DNA of 64,000 nt from Paenibacillus elgii NBRC 100335 (GCF_004000865.1 NZ_BIMB01000006.1:124001-188000), one strand, 5' to 3'. Positions 18,076 to 25,935 are shown, numbered from the stretch's first letter. Notes: generated by a model from the letters alone, not told the origin. A program made the numbers and translations.

Positions 18076-19332
18076 ATGAATCCGATCATGTCAAAATCTT
18101 TCAAGCAAAGTACCAAAGTGATGGGGGCCGTCGTTATTTCGACGGCGCTCCTCGCCGGCTGCGGCGCTCAACCGCAAGCCGCACCGACGGCTGCCAACGC
18201 GTCGGAGCCCCAGCTCAAAACCGTTAAAGTCTCGAAGATCGAGAAGCAAAGGATCGGCGATCCGCAGGAGCAGGTAGCCGACGTTATTTCTTCCATCCAG
18301 ATTGACTTGGTCACCAAGGTTGGCGGAGACGTCATGGAAGTATTGAAGAAGCGCGGCGATATGGTGGAAAAAGGCGATGTGATTTTCCGCATGGACCCGA
18401 CGGATGTGAAAATGAAAAAGGACAAAGCGCAGATTGACATTGCCAGCAGTCAACAGCAGTTGGACAAAGCAAAGCAAGAATTGGCCAATAGCAAGCAGGA
18501 AATGAAGAATGGAATCAAGAAGCTGGAAGATTCCATCAAGGAAACCGAAAAGAACTATAACAAAATGCGCAATGATTACGATATGGGCTTAGTCACAAAA
18601 TTCCAGCTGGAGCAAATGGAAACGCAGCTTAACAATCTCAAGCTCGATTTGGAAAACAACCGAAACAAGCAGAAAACGCTGGAATCGACGAACTCCTTGG
18701 CGCCGCTGGAGCAAGCGCTGCAATCCTCGAATCTTTCGATTCGCGAAGCCGATCGGACGCTCGAAAATATGGAAGTGAAAGCGACGGTTAGCGGTGTATT
18801 AACCGACATGCCGATTGAAGTGGGCATGTCTTTGAACGCCGGTTTTCAAGCCGGGAAGGTGCAGCAGCTCAATCCGATCAAAATTCGGGCGGAGCTGACC
18901 GAGGAGACGGCTAATTTGGTGCGCGGCAAGCAGGAGCTGACATTCTACGTCCCTGGCACGCTTGATAAGACCAAAGCCAAGGTTAGCTATTTGGCTGACG
19001 TAATGAGCGCCAATTCCAAGTCTTACACGTTGGAGCTTGAATACCCTAACGCTGAGAGTAAGCTTAAGCCTGGTATGAAGGCTCAGGTTCTCGTAACGGA
19101 AGAAGCCGATCAGATGGTTGTTACCGTGCCTACTACAGCTATCGTACGTGAAGGTGGAGAAACGTTTGCTTTCGTGCTCGTAGGCGATTCGGCGGAGAAA
19201 CGTAAAGTGGCTTTAGGCCGTTTGAACGAAACGATCCAAGAAGTGCTGTCCGGTCTCAAAGAAGGGGAACAGCTCATTATTTCGGGTCAGAACCAATTGA
19301 AAGACAAGGAGAAAGTCCAGCTGGCCAAGTAA
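18076..19332 (+). CDS. RND efflux adaptor lipoprotein
   Basis: 418 residues with lipoprotein signal GAVVISTALLAGCG. A biotinyl-lipoyl-like half (VTKVGGDVMEVLKKRGDMVEKGDVIFRMD), a long coiled coil (about residues 115-210, Lys/Gln/Glu-rich) and the returning half (VKATVSGVLTDMPIEVGMSL) are followed by a beta-barrel and a membrane-proximal domain ending in GLKEGEQLIISGQNQLKDKE. It lies 58 bp after the RND gene with AAAGGAG upstream. It is the partner that links the pump to the cell surface. It is distinct from the ABC adaptor at 5197. Confidence 0.9.
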   Translation: MNPIMSKSFKQSTKVMGAVVISTALLAGCGAQPQAAPTAANASEPQLKTVKVSKIEKQRIGDPQEQVADVISSIQIDLVTKVGGDVMEVLKKRGDMVEKGDVIFRMDPTDVKMKKDKAQIDIASSQQQLDKAKQELANSKQEMKNGIKKLEDSIKETEKNYNKMRNDYDMGLVTKFQLEQMETQLNNLKLDLENNRNKQKTLESTNSLAPLEQALQSSNLSIREADRTLENMEVKATVSGVLTDMPIEVGMSLNAGFQAGKVQQLNPIKIRAELTEETANLVRGKQELTFYVPGTLDKTKAKVSYLADVMSANSKSYTLELEYPNAESKLKPGMKAQVLVTEEADQMVVTVPTTAIVREGGETFAFVLVGDSAEKRKVALGRLNETIQEVLSGLKEGEQLIISGQNQLKDKEKVQLAK

Positions 19333-19363
19333 TCCGCAGCGGACCTGACAGGAGGAAACCCAA

Positions 19364-21163
19364 GTGAACAACAAGCTGAAAAAAACCGTAGCATCCGTCG
19401 TTATTACCGCCTCGATTATGAGTACAGGCTATTCCGCTCTGGCAGCGGAGCCTTCAGGAAACGAGCTTGCAGCGCAAGCTGTCGTAACCTATAAACTGAC
19501 CGACCTTCTCGATGTGGAAGTCAAAGGCGTATTAAACGAGCGAATTCAGGACGGCACCCGACTTGGTGTCGTGATTCGAATGAAGAATAACGGCGCTGCC
19601 TCGACGCGGGTGCCGGACTACGAGCTGCGAGTAAAGACGAGCGAAGGCGTCGAATATACGCTGCAGCCAAGCGCGTCGAATGTGAAATCGATTCAGCCGA
19701 AAGCGAACACGGAACTCAGCTATATGACCGTCATCGATCGCACCGATACCGTAAATCTGGCCCAGGTGAATTGGACCGATGTCGATTACTACGTTTATCC
19801 GAAGAAGGAGACGCTGATCGTAGCAGCGCCAATTACGGGGGAGAGTTGGAAAGGCGGCGATACGCCGATTACGGATCCGAGCGCGATTAAGAAATGGTCC
19901 GATTCCTTTACGATCCCGACTTTGACCTCGCCGATTCAATATACGCCGGCGGCAATCAACAAAGAGTCGACGGAAAAGGGTACCGTATACGTCGTACAAT
20001 TTCTTGCTTATAACCCTTCGAACCAACGCGAAACGATTCCGGTTTTCGCCGTTGACGGCAAGGCGGCGGGAAAAGTATTCTCCGGCAGCCAGGTAGAGCA
20101 AGGAAGCATCGCGCTGGAAGCGAAGGAAGAAAAATACATTCATTTTGCGATTCCAACGGAGCAAGATACGATCTTGAACAGCCTAAACATTTTGACCCCT
20201 GAGAAATTTGCAGCTGGCGGCGGAGGCGCAGGTGGTCCGGCAGCAGGGGCCGGCGCTGCGGCTGGTGCAGGAGCTGGAGCCAATGCCGGTGCAGCCGCGG
20301 GTGCTGCCGGCGTATATAACGTAGGTCGCTTGAACATTTTGCTGCCGTCGCAGCAAACCGGGGAAACTGCTCTTAGCTATAAGCTCGGCACTCCGATGAC
20401 GTTAGACAAACGAAGCCAGCAGATTCATCCGGATATGGATGTTTCCGTCATCGAATTCCATATGTTTGACAACAAAGAAGAAGGATCGAAAACCGTCTCG
20501 GCCAAGTTCAAACTCACCAATAAGACGGACCGACCGCTTGCCGTTCCGGCGTTTGCGACGGATCTGGTTAGCTCGGACGGGTATGAGTACAATGGCAGCC
20601 GTCAAAATATTACGACGCCGAACGTGCTTCCGAATTCTTCGCTCACCGTGAACTACTTCTATACGATTCCAGTGTCCGAGACTGGAAAGGGCTTGTCTCT
20701 GAAGATCCAAGACACGAAGACGGCCGCTCCGTACAAGTCGACGATTGGCGCTTACAGCATTGCGCTTCAAACCGAGGACAGCAAGGATACGTTTGAGCTG
20801 TATCCGTTTGAAATTAAAGTGAACAACTGGCAAATCGGTACAAGCTTCAATCCTATGGGACCGAAGAACTATCAGTACAAAGCAAAGTTCTGGCTGGAAG
20901 TTAGCCGTCATGATCAAGTTCAGGTAGATCCGAGCTTCTCGGGACTGCTGTTCGAGCTGTATAACTCCTCAAATCAATTGATCGGAACAGGCAGTGGAGC
21001 ATTCACAGGGGTAAACCGTTTGTCTACTGGCGAAAACAATATCATCTTTGACGGCAGCACGGAGCAATTCGACCACCCTCTGACGGTTCGGATTTATGAG
21101 CAATTTACGACGACGGGCGGACAGAAGTCCAAGCGTCTGCTTAAAGAGCTTACGCAATCTTAA
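19364..21163 (+). CDS. secreted beta-sandwich protein, 599 aa, related in style to the 740-aa protein
   Basis: GTG start with GGAGGAAA just upstream. Signal peptide (ASVVITASIMSTGYSALAA), then repeated beta domains: VVIRMKNNGAASTRVPDYEL / RVKTSEGVEYTLQPSASN near residues 65-105, a middle unit with FLAYNPSNQRETIPVFAVDG, an Ala/Gly-only linker (about residues 284-314), and a unit with FKLTNKTDRPLAVPAFATDL / SSDGYEYNGSRQN. The 'VPxY..L+TS+GY.Y.L' block recurs in the 740-aa protein (VPGYQYLLRTSEGYMYPL), so the two look paralogous. No enzyme motif. Last gene of the RND operon; terminator follows. Confidence 0.75.
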   Translation: MNNKLKKTVASVVITASIMSTGYSALAAEPSGNELAAQAVVTYKLTDLLDVEVKGVLNERIQDGTRLGVVIRMKNNGAASTRVPDYELRVKTSEGVEYTLQPSASNVKSIQPKANTELSYMTVIDRTDTVNLAQVNWTDVDYYVYPKKETLIVAAPITGESWKGGDTPITDPSAIKKWSDSFTIPTLTSPIQYTPAAINKESTEKGTVYVVQFLAYNPSNQRETIPVFAVDGKAAGKVFSGSQVEQGSIALEAKEEKYIHFAIPTEQDTILNSLNILTPEKFAAGGGGAGGPAAGAGAAAGAGAGANAGAAAGAAGVYNVGRLNILLPSQQTGETALSYKLGTPMTLDKRSQQIHPDMDVSVIEFHMFDNKEEGSKTVSAKFKLTNKTDRPLAVPAFATDLVSSDGYEYNGSRQNITTPNVLPNSSLTVNYFYTIPVSETGKGLSLKIQDTKTAAPYKSTIGAYSIALQTEDSKDTFELYPFEIKVNNWQIGTSFNPMGPKNYQYKAKFWLEVSRHDQVQVDPSFSGLLFELYNSSNQLIGTGSGAFTGVNRLSTGENNIIFDGSTEQFDHPLTVRIYEQFTTTGGQKSKRLLKELTQS

Positions 21164-21187
21164 TTTCATAGTCATTTGAAGTAAACG

Positions 21188-21212
21188 AAAGCCGGCCTTT
21201 GGGTCGGCTTTT
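21188..21212 (+). terminator. terminator of the RND operon
   Basis: AAAGCCGGCC / GGTCGGCTTT stem with TTT loop and T-rich tail, 25 bases after the stop of the 599-aa gene. Confidence 0.75.
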
Positions 21213-21295
21213 CCCTAATTATCACCAGTTGTCCCATGGTACACGCATAGGGATCATGATATAATGATGGCACTTCCACTAAAGGAGCGATTCTC

Positions 21296-21847
21296 ATGAA
21301 ACGTCAGGTTCACAGCAAAGAAATAAAAGCCGCGGTATATCAAAAGCTGGAGGAACGCGGCGTGACGATGGAAGATATTGCCCTGATCGTCAGAGAAATG
21401 CAGCTTCCTTATCATCCTGATTTGACACTGGAGACTTGTCTCGAATCGGTCCATGCGGTTTTGCAAAAGCGGGAGCTTCAGCACGCGATTCTTGTCGGTA
21501 TCGAGCTGGACGTATTGGCTGAAAAAGGTTTGTTGTCCGAGCCGCTGCAATCGATTATCGAAAGCGATGAAGGGCTGTTCGGCTGCGATGAAACGTTGGC
21601 TCTCGGGTCGGTGTTCGGATACGGCAGCATCGCACTTACAACGTTCGGTCATTTGGATAAACAAAAAGTCGGAATTATTAAGCGCCTGGACACCAAGAAC
21701 GGCAACGGCGTACACACCTTCCTGGATGATCTGGTTGCCAGCATCGCGGCATCGGCATCAAGCCGTCTGGCCCATCGGCAGCGGGATGCGGATGAACGGG
21801 ACAATGTCGTCGCTTATATTGCCGCGTCGGAAGAAAGCGTAAGCTAA
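21296..21847 (+). CDS. phosphatidylglycerophosphatase A family protein (YutG-like)
   Basis: 183 residues. Matches the Firmicute PgpA-family pattern: a short helical N-terminal part (GVTMEDIALIVREMQLPYHP), then ESVHAVLQKRELQHAILVGIELD, ESDEGLFGCDETLALGSVFGYGSIALT and LDTKNGNGVHTFLDDLVASIAASA. Family members dephosphorylate phosphatidylglycerophosphate or a related lipid phosphate. Unlike E. coli PgpA it lacks obvious membrane helices, as expected for the YutG branch. AAAGGAG precedes the ATG, with ATATAATG upstream as a possible -10. Single-gene unit ended by a terminator. Confidence 0.85.
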   Translation: MKRQVHSKEIKAAVYQKLEERGVTMEDIALIVREMQLPYHPDLTLETCLESVHAVLQKRELQHAILVGIELDVLAEKGLLSEPLQSIIESDEGLFGCDETLALGSVFGYGSIALTTFGHLDKQKVGIIKRLDTKNGNGVHTFLDDLVASIAASASSRLAHRQRDADERDNVVAYIAASEESVS

Positions 21848-21872
21848 AGCGAATTTTGTTATATATTGGAGC

Positions 21873-21904
21873 AGCTTCCTTATGCAAATAAGGGAGCTTT
21901 TTTT
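21873..21904 (+). terminator. terminator after the pgpA-like gene
   Basis: AGCTTCCTTA / TAAGGGAGCT stem, six-base loop, then a run of T. Confidence 0.8.
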
Positions 21905-21959
21905 GGGTTAAGATACTAACAAAAATTCATCTTCATTCGATAAGCGGAGTGAACATAAA

Positions 21960-22124
21960 ATGAACTGGGTCTATTGGGTGAAATTGTACGACAGCAAGTT
22001 TCAAGCCGGGTGCTTGGCCAAGCGGATGGAGGAAGACTGGTGGATTTACGGTTACGAATGCCCAAGCGAAGTCCAAGTGTTCCGTTCCAAAAAAGGCCGT
22101 TTTGGCGTCCGCTACACTGTCTAA
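21960..22124 (+). CDS. small conserved-looking protein, 54 aa
   Basis: Reads MNWVYWVKLYDSKFQAGCLA, then KRMEEDWWIYGYECPSEVQV and a basic end FRSKKGRFGVRYTV. Rich in aromatics, with two cysteines; no signal peptide. GCGGAG lies about 12 bases before the ATG. Codon use resembles the neighbours, which supports it being a real gene. No known domain recognised. It stands alone between a terminator and the tRNA cluster. Confidence 0.65.
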   Translation: MNWVYWVKLYDSKFQAGCLAKRMEEDWWIYGYECPSEVQVFRSKKGRFGVRYTV

Positions 22125-22203
22125 TTTTTTTACTTGACTTTGACGTTTTAGTTGGTGTATAGTTATCTTTGTCGCTGTCATTATACAGTGTGGAATCTTC
22201 TGA

Positions 22204-22280
<77 letters not shown>

Positions 22281-22290
22281 AAGCTTTCAA

Positions 22291-22367
22291 GGGCCCTTAG
22301 CTCAGTTGGTTAGAGCGGTCGGCTCATAACCGATTGGTCGGGGGTTCGAGTCCCTCAGGGCCCACCA
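22291..22367 (+). tRNA. tRNA with CAT anticodon, probably tRNA-Ile2 (lysidine type), possibly elongator tRNA-Met
   Basis: 77 nt with encoded CCA; acceptor GGGCCCT/AGGGCCC, loop CTCATAA. From memory of Bacillus tRNAs, the body (TTAGCTCAGTTGGTTAGAGC and loop CTCATAA) is closer to tRNA-Ile2, whose C34 is converted to lysidine by TilS, than to elongator tRNA-Met. The choice is an inference. Confidence 0.85.
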
Positions 22368-22378
22368 AACAGAACTGC

Positions 22379-22464
22379 GCCGGAGTGGCGGAATTGGCAG
22401 ACGCACAGGACTTAAAATCCTGCGGTAGGTGACTACCGTACCGGTTCGAGTCCGGTCTTCGGCA
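22379..22464 (+). tRNA. tRNA-Leu (TAA)
   Basis: 86 nt with a long variable arm typical of class II tRNAs. Acceptor GCCGGAG / CTTCGGC with one G-T pair, discriminator A, anticodon TAA in CTTAAAA. CCA not encoded. Confidence 0.93.
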
Positions 22465-22487
22465 GTTCCAGTAGGAGTAACATACAT

Positions 22488-22530
22488 AAAGAGTTTTGCT
22501 TTGATTCTTCAGAGCAAAACTCTTTTTCTT
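22488..22530 (+). terminator. terminator of the tRNA cluster
   Basis: AAAGAGTTTTGCT / AGCAAAACTCTTT stem (13 bp) with T-rich tail. Confidence 0.85.
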
Positions 22531-22559
22531 TTCAGGAGGAGATTTTTGCGGCGGAGCCT

Positions 22560-22568
22560 CATATACTT
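22560..22568 (+). promoter_or_regulatory. sporulation-type -10 (CATATACTT)
   Basis: CATATACTT, close to the late mother-cell sigma-K -10 CATANNNTA, 30 bases before the GerPF-like start. The same CATATACT core occurs before two neighbouring spore genes. No clear -35 AC at ideal spacing. Confidence 0.4.
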
Positions 22569-22597
22569 TAGAACACGATCAGGAAGGGGTGGCTTCC

Positions 22598-22816
22598 ATG
22601 CCTTCGATTATTTTGGCACCGATCAAAATTACCGGAGCCAGTGGGGAAATTGTGTTCGGCGATGTATTGCAGGTTAATCCGAAAAATACATCCAAGTCGT
22701 ATTCAGGGTCAGGCGGCGGCAACACGGGTGATTGGATGGGGAATATTTCGCTGGTCAGCTCAACGAATACGTTTGATGCGGATATTGCGGATTCCAATAA
22801 CGCGGCGAATAATTAG
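22598..22816 (+). CDS. GerPA/GerPF-family spore germination protein
   Basis: 72 residues: PSIILAPIKITGASGEIVFGD, VLQVNPKNTSKSYSGSGGGN, then TGDWMGNISLVSSTNTFDADIADSN. The 'SSTNTxDxDxxD' tail is the GerPA/PF hallmark. GerP proteins sit in the inner coat and are needed for germinants to cross it. ATG at 22598 preferred over a GTG at 22589 because AGGAAGGGG (22581-22589) gives correct spacing. It is separated from the gerPA-PE operon by a convergent gene, unlike the usual contiguous gerPA-PF operon. Confidence 0.85.
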   Translation: MPSIILAPIKITGASGEIVFGDVLQVNPKNTSKSYSGSGGGNTGDWMGNISLVSSTNTFDADIADSNNAANN

Positions 22817-22927
22817 AGTACATAGATACCAGGGAAGCACATCCTGATGGATCTTCACCCATTCCGTACGTCCCAGACGGCCGTTTCGCGCTGCTGTGGG
22901 ACGTTTTTGTTTGTGGAAGGGAAAAGG

Positions 22928-23401
22928 CTACATAAAGCGGATATCAATGTCTGTAAAGGGGTGGTCAATCGGCTGCTTGCGCATATGCAGCTGGAGAATG
23001 CCGTTCTTATAAACCGCTTTGCAACTGCTTGGCATGATTTGGCTGGCCAGCCGGATCGTTTGCGTTTTGTCGTCCGGGATTCCTTCCAAACGGATTTGGT
23101 AAGGATTGAGTTTCAACCGGATTTTGCGCGCTTGCGCTTTGTCGGGGATATGGATTTTGACGATGATATTGTTATGAGTGTCGAAGATTTCCGAATGAAA
23201 ATGATGCTTAAGCGCTTGGACCTCCACGTTGGGCAATGCCCGGTTCAGAACGTCTTTGATATACCCTTCAACCCAGGTTACGGGGTCTCCGTTGTCGCCG
23301 CTAAGGGAAGGGGCAGGGAACGGCAGCTTCCCGTTAAAAAACTGCTCGAATTGTTTCCAATTCATATCGAAAAAAGAGTTGCTATTTTTGGAATCGCTCA
23401 T
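22928..23401 (-). CDS. alpha-crystallin-like (Hsp20-fold) spore coat protein, CotP/GerT-like
   Basis: 157 residues. The N-terminal part (FFDMNWKQFEQFFNGKLPFP) and WVEGYIKDVLNRALP are followed by a beta-sandwich with SEIFDTHNNIIVKIHIPDKA, LKLNPYQIRLEGIP and SCKAVYKNGILQLHMRK, the last resembling the 'A-x-x-x-NGVL-x-I' edge strand of small heat-shock proteins. The ATG has AAGGAG upstream. CATATACTG on the same strand (23433-23425) suggests sporulation expression. Position among gerP genes supports a coat role; exact homology is uncertain. Confidence 0.65.
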   Translation of the reverse strand: MSDSKNSNSFFDMNWKQFEQFFNGKLPFPAPSLSGDNGDPVTWVEGYIKDVLNRALPNVEVQALKHHFHSEIFDTHNNIIVKIHIPDKAQARKIRLKLNPYQIRLEGIPDDKTQTIRLASQIMPSSCKAVYKNGILQLHMRKQPIDHPFTDIDIRFM

Positions 23402-23424
23402 GTTTATCCACTCCTTACTAATTC

Positions 23425-23433
23425 CAGTATATG
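23425..23433 (-). promoter_or_regulatory. sporulation-type -10 (CATATACTG) for the Hsp20-fold coat gene
   Basis: Reverse-strand CATATACTG just upstream of the Shine-Dalgarno of the gene at 23401; it would leave a very short leader. Confidence 0.35.
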
Positions 23434-23495
23434 AGTGCGAAGCGCAAACCATGAGTCCCCGCTAGCTGCCTAAAACATACTTCTTATCCATGGAT

Positions 23496-23504
23496 CATAT
23501 ACTA
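23496..23504 (+). promoter_or_regulatory. sigma-K-like -10 (CATATACTA) of the gerP operon
   Basis: CATATACTA fits CATANNNTA exactly; an AC at 23479-23480 lies 15 bases upstream as a near-miss -35. The gerPA start follows at 23538. In B. subtilis gerP is transcribed by sigma-K. Confidence 0.55.
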
Positions 23505-23537
23505 CAATACAAAACCATTGAGTTAGGGTGCTGCCTC

Positions 23538-23774
23538 ATGCCGGCTATCGTGGGCGCCATCAAAATTGTGAGCGTCGGTACAGGCTCCATCGTGCACGTG
23601 GGAGATTCGATCCAATTGGCTCCGAGCGTAACGGCAAAAACGTTTGCCGGAGCGGGTTCTTTTAATACGGGGGATAATTTGCGGGTCTGCAATATGGTCA
23701 GCACCACCAATACCTACGATAACGATATCGCTGACTCCAATGTGGTTTCCGCCGATAAGGCAGGTGTCGTATAA
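23538..23774 (+). CDS. gerPA: spore germination protein GerPA
   Basis: 78 residues beginning PAIVGAIKIVSVGTGSIVHV with GDSIQLAPSVTAKTFAGAGS and the family tail VSTTNTYDNDIADSN. First gene of the gerPA-PB-PC-PD-PE run, whose products form a coat-associated assembly needed for germinants to reach their receptors. The ATG at 23538 is the family start; a longer in-frame ATG at 23490 lies upstream of the -10 and is rejected. GerPA and GerPF are similar, so the letter rests on gene order. Confidence 0.88.
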   Translation: MPAIVGAIKIVSVGTGSIVHVGDSIQLAPSVTAKTFAGAGSFNTGDNLRVCNMVSTTNTYDNDIADSNVVSADKAGVV

Positions 23775-23780
23775 ACCGTC

Positions 23781-24032
23781 ATGCAGCTAATCATACATCA
23801 AAGCATTGTCATTCAAAATTTTAAGATCGGCGCCTTATCGAACTCTTCCGTGCTTCAGATTGGGACTGCGGGTACGATTCGCGCGTTGGCCAATCTATAT
23901 AATACGGGGGGGTTTACGGGTCCTGCCCCTCAGTTCACCGCTCCTGCAACGACTCCGCTGGCGACGCCGCAGGGTGTGATAGAGCAACCCAGCCCGTTAG
24001 CATTGGTACCGCTGCCTACACCTTCCAGGTAA
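23781..24032 (+). CDS. gerPB: spore germination protein GerPB
   Basis: 83 residues: MQLIIHQSIVIQNFKIGALS, NSSVLQIGTAGTIRALANLY and NTGGFTGPAP, then a Pro/Ala/Thr-rich tail. The N-terminal core is typical of GerPB. It begins 6 bases after the gerPA stop, so the genes are coupled. Confidence 0.88.
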   Translation: MQLIIHQSIVIQNFKIGALSNSSVLQIGTAGTIRALANLYNTGGFTGPAPQFTAPATTPLATPQGVIEQPSPLALVPLPTPSR

Positions 24033-24047
24033 ACGGAGGAATGACGG

Positions 24048-24674
24048 ATGTATTCATCTTACCCGGAATCTTACTTTCAAAAGCTGAACGACTATTTAAA
24101 ATGGCAGACGAGCCGCATCCGTTCCTTGGAAAATAAGGTCGAATCGCTTTCCAAAGAGCTTGAATCGTTAAAAAAGCAGCGGGGAGTGACGATTGAGCGA
24201 ATTGAATACAAATTCGATCAATTAAAAGTAGAGAAGCTCGATGGGACGCTCAATGTCGGATTGTCTCCCTCTGGACTCGGCGGGCAATCGGTTGAAGACA
24301 TGGAAGTCGGTGGAGAAACGATTCGAACCAATACGGCCAGATCGGAGTCGTTTGCACGTATCCAACAGCGGGTGACGGATTTTTTGCAGCAGTCGTGCCC
24401 GGCTGAATTGGCGCAAATGGAAGAGAAATATCAAGTAAAGCTTGATGAGGATGCGACTGAATCGATCATTGGCGATCTCCAAGGGCAGATTGGACAGCGG
24501 ATCGATTATTATTTGAAATATGGAATCGACCCGGACGTAGTGGTTTTGACGACAGAACAGGAACAAAGCATTGCGGATAAAGTGATCCGGGATATTCGGC
24601 TTGGGCTTGAACAATATTTTTTAAAGCGAAAGACAGGAGGAGAGGCACAGAATGAAGCTGCAGGTGGAGAATAA
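24048..24674 (+). CDS. gerPC: spore germination protein GerPC
   Basis: 208 residues, the largest Ger-P protein. An N-terminal coiled coil (WQTSRIRSLENKVESLSKEL, ESLKKQRG) leads into IERIEYKFDQLKVEKLDGTL, NVGLSPSG, the GerPC hallmark. The C-terminal half is helical and acidic. Overlaps the gerPD start by 23 bases. Acts with the other GerP proteins in the spore coat. Confidence 0.9.
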   Translation: MYSSYPESYFQKLNDYLKWQTSRIRSLENKVESLSKELESLKKQRGVTIERIEYKFDQLKVEKLDGTLNVGLSPSGLGGQSVEDMEVGGETIRTNTARSESFARIQQRVTDFLQQSCPAELAQMEEKYQVKLDEDATESIIGDLQGQIGQRIDYYLKYGIDPDVVVLTTEQEQSIADKVIRDIRLGLEQYFLKRKTGGEAQNEAAGGE

Positions 24675-24837
24675 AGAGATTTGTGTCGGCGACATCAGAG
24701 TTATGGGCGTTGCCAGCTCGTCGGTTTTCCTGATCGGCGACGCTGAGGTCATTAGCTTGTCCAGCGTGTTCGATACGCCGCCGGAATCGCTCATTATCGG
24801 CCCGCTCGTACCGCTTGCATTCGGAGGTCCCGTATGA
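24652..24837 (+). CDS. gerPD: spore germination protein GerPD
   Basis: 61 residues: KLQVENKEICVGDIRVMGVA, SSSVFLIGDAEVISLSSVFD, then TPPESLIIGPLVPL. Short protein with the V-GDI-V-GVA...SSVFLIGD pattern of GerPD. Its start lies inside gerPC and its stop overlaps the gerPE ATG (ATGA), showing tight coupling. Confidence 0.87.
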   Translation: MKLQVENKEICVGDIRVMGVASSSVFLIGDAEVISLSSVFDTPPESLIIGPLVPLAFGGPV

Positions 24838-25220
24838 CTTGCGTTCCGCGCACATCCGTTGTGCGAAGCCTCAAAGTCAACATTGTTGGTTTTGGCTCCG
24901 CTGTTTTTGTGGGGGACTTGGTCGACTTTTCCCCGGTGAATTATGTTTTTGCCGTTCAGCGGGAAATTCCGATTTTTTATGGGGATGAAGGACAATTGAG
25001 CGCTTATCCGATTTATTCGGCCCCGCTTCCTAAAGCCAGGCAGGAACCGGCAGTACAGATGGACGTAACCAATACAAGTCCGGTCATTTGCGCCGGGGAT
25101 GTACGGGTTATCGCCATTTCTTCGGCGTCCATGGTGCAGTTAGGGTCGGTCCGATCGATTCGTGCGGTAGCCCGTGTGAAAAACATTCGTCAACTGCTTC
25201 GCGGGCTTCCTCCGAAGTGA
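24834..25220 (+). CDS. gerPE: spore germination protein GerPE
   Basis: 128 residues. RTSVVRSLKVNIVGFGSAVF with VGDLVDFSP and the second half VICAGDVRVIAISSASMVQL give two GerP-like beta units joined by a loop. Last gene of the operon here; gerPF is missing at this place, and a GerPF-like gene lies upstream at 22598 instead. Confidence 0.87.
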   Translation: MTCVPRTSVVRSLKVNIVGFGSAVFVGDLVDFSPVNYVFAVQREIPIFYGDEGQLSAYPIYSAPLPKARQEPAVQMDVTNTSPVICAGDVRVIAISSASMVQLGSVRSIRAVARVKNIRQLLRGLPPK

Positions 25221-25328
25221 CGAAATAAAGCTATTGAGAACGCATGAGCCTTCGTGGGCTTCCGTCTCCGTTCTGTGATATAATCATTTTGTTGTATTGG
25301 AAATGAACGGATAAGGGAGCGAAAACGG

Positions 25329-25718
25329 ATGGCACGCAAAAAAATAGAACACGTGGGCATTATGGTCCGGGATATCGATACGTCGGTGCGGTTTTATAAA
25401 GACGTCGTGGGCCTTGAGCTGAAAGATAAGCTCGTACATACGAACGGCATCGTCACGCTGGCTTTTCTCGGGTTCAACGAGTCGGGTGAGACGGAGCTGG
25501 AACTGATCCAAGGCTATAACGACGGGCTTCCGGCGGAAGGCAAAGTGCACCATGTCGCTTTTACGGTGGACGACATTGAGGAAGAATTCGCCCGCATCAA
25601 AGAACTCGACGTGCGTTTGATCGATCAAGAGATTACGTCGCTGCCGAATGGCTCGCGTTATTTCTTTTTCCATGGCCCGGATGGCGAATGGGTCGAATTT
25701 TTCCAATCGACGAGATAA
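25329..25718 (+). CDS. VOC-family protein (glyoxalase/methylmalonyl-CoA epimerase-like)
   Basis: 129 residues with two beta-alpha-beta-beta-beta units. IEHVGIMVRDIDTSVRFYKD carries the first metal His; VHHVAFTVDDIEEEFARIKE the second; YFFFHGPDGEWVEFFQ ends with the metal-binding Glu. This fits a small divalent-metal VOC enzyme; substrate cannot be read from sequence. GGGAG upstream of the ATG. Heads a short run of small genes. Confidence 0.88.
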   Translation: MARKKIEHVGIMVRDIDTSVRFYKDVVGLELKDKLVHTNGIVTLAFLGFNESGETELELIQGYNDGLPAEGKVHHVAFTVDDIEEEFARIKELDVRLIDQEITSLPNGSRYFFFHGPDGEWVEFFQSTR

Positions 25719-25725
25719 GGCGCAC

Positions 25726-25917
25726 ATGAATTCCGGAAAAGCAAAGCCCGATACGAAAATAAATTGTTTGAAGTGCAAGCACTTTTATGTGACTTGGCAA
25801 CCAAGTTTTCCCAGGGGCTGCCGCGCTTACGGCTTCAAAACCGCGGATATGCCTTCTGCTTTGGTAATGCGTTCCTCGGGCAAGCCTTGCTTGTCCTATG
25901 AAGAAAAAATTAAGTAA
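25726..25917 (+). CDS. small four-cysteine protein, 63 aa
   Basis: INCLKCKHFYVTWQPSFPRG then CRAYGFKTADMPSALVMRSS, GKPCLSYEEKIK. Cys-x2-Cys plus two further Cys and a His suggest a structural zinc site. The CxxC-H-F-Y-x-T-W-x-P...P-R-G-C pattern looks conserved, but I cannot name its function. It starts 8 bases after the VOC gene stop, in the same unit. Confidence 0.75.
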   Translation: MNSGKAKPDTKINCLKCKHFYVTWQPSFPRGCRAYGFKTADMPSALVMRSSGKPCLSYEEKIK

Positions 25918-25935
25918 ACGGCAGGGGAAACGGAC

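Noticed and set aside
22847..23434. A 195-codon + strand frame opposite the Hsp20-fold gene
   Set aside because: The minus-strand protein has a ribosome site and crystallin-like pattern; the + frame has none.
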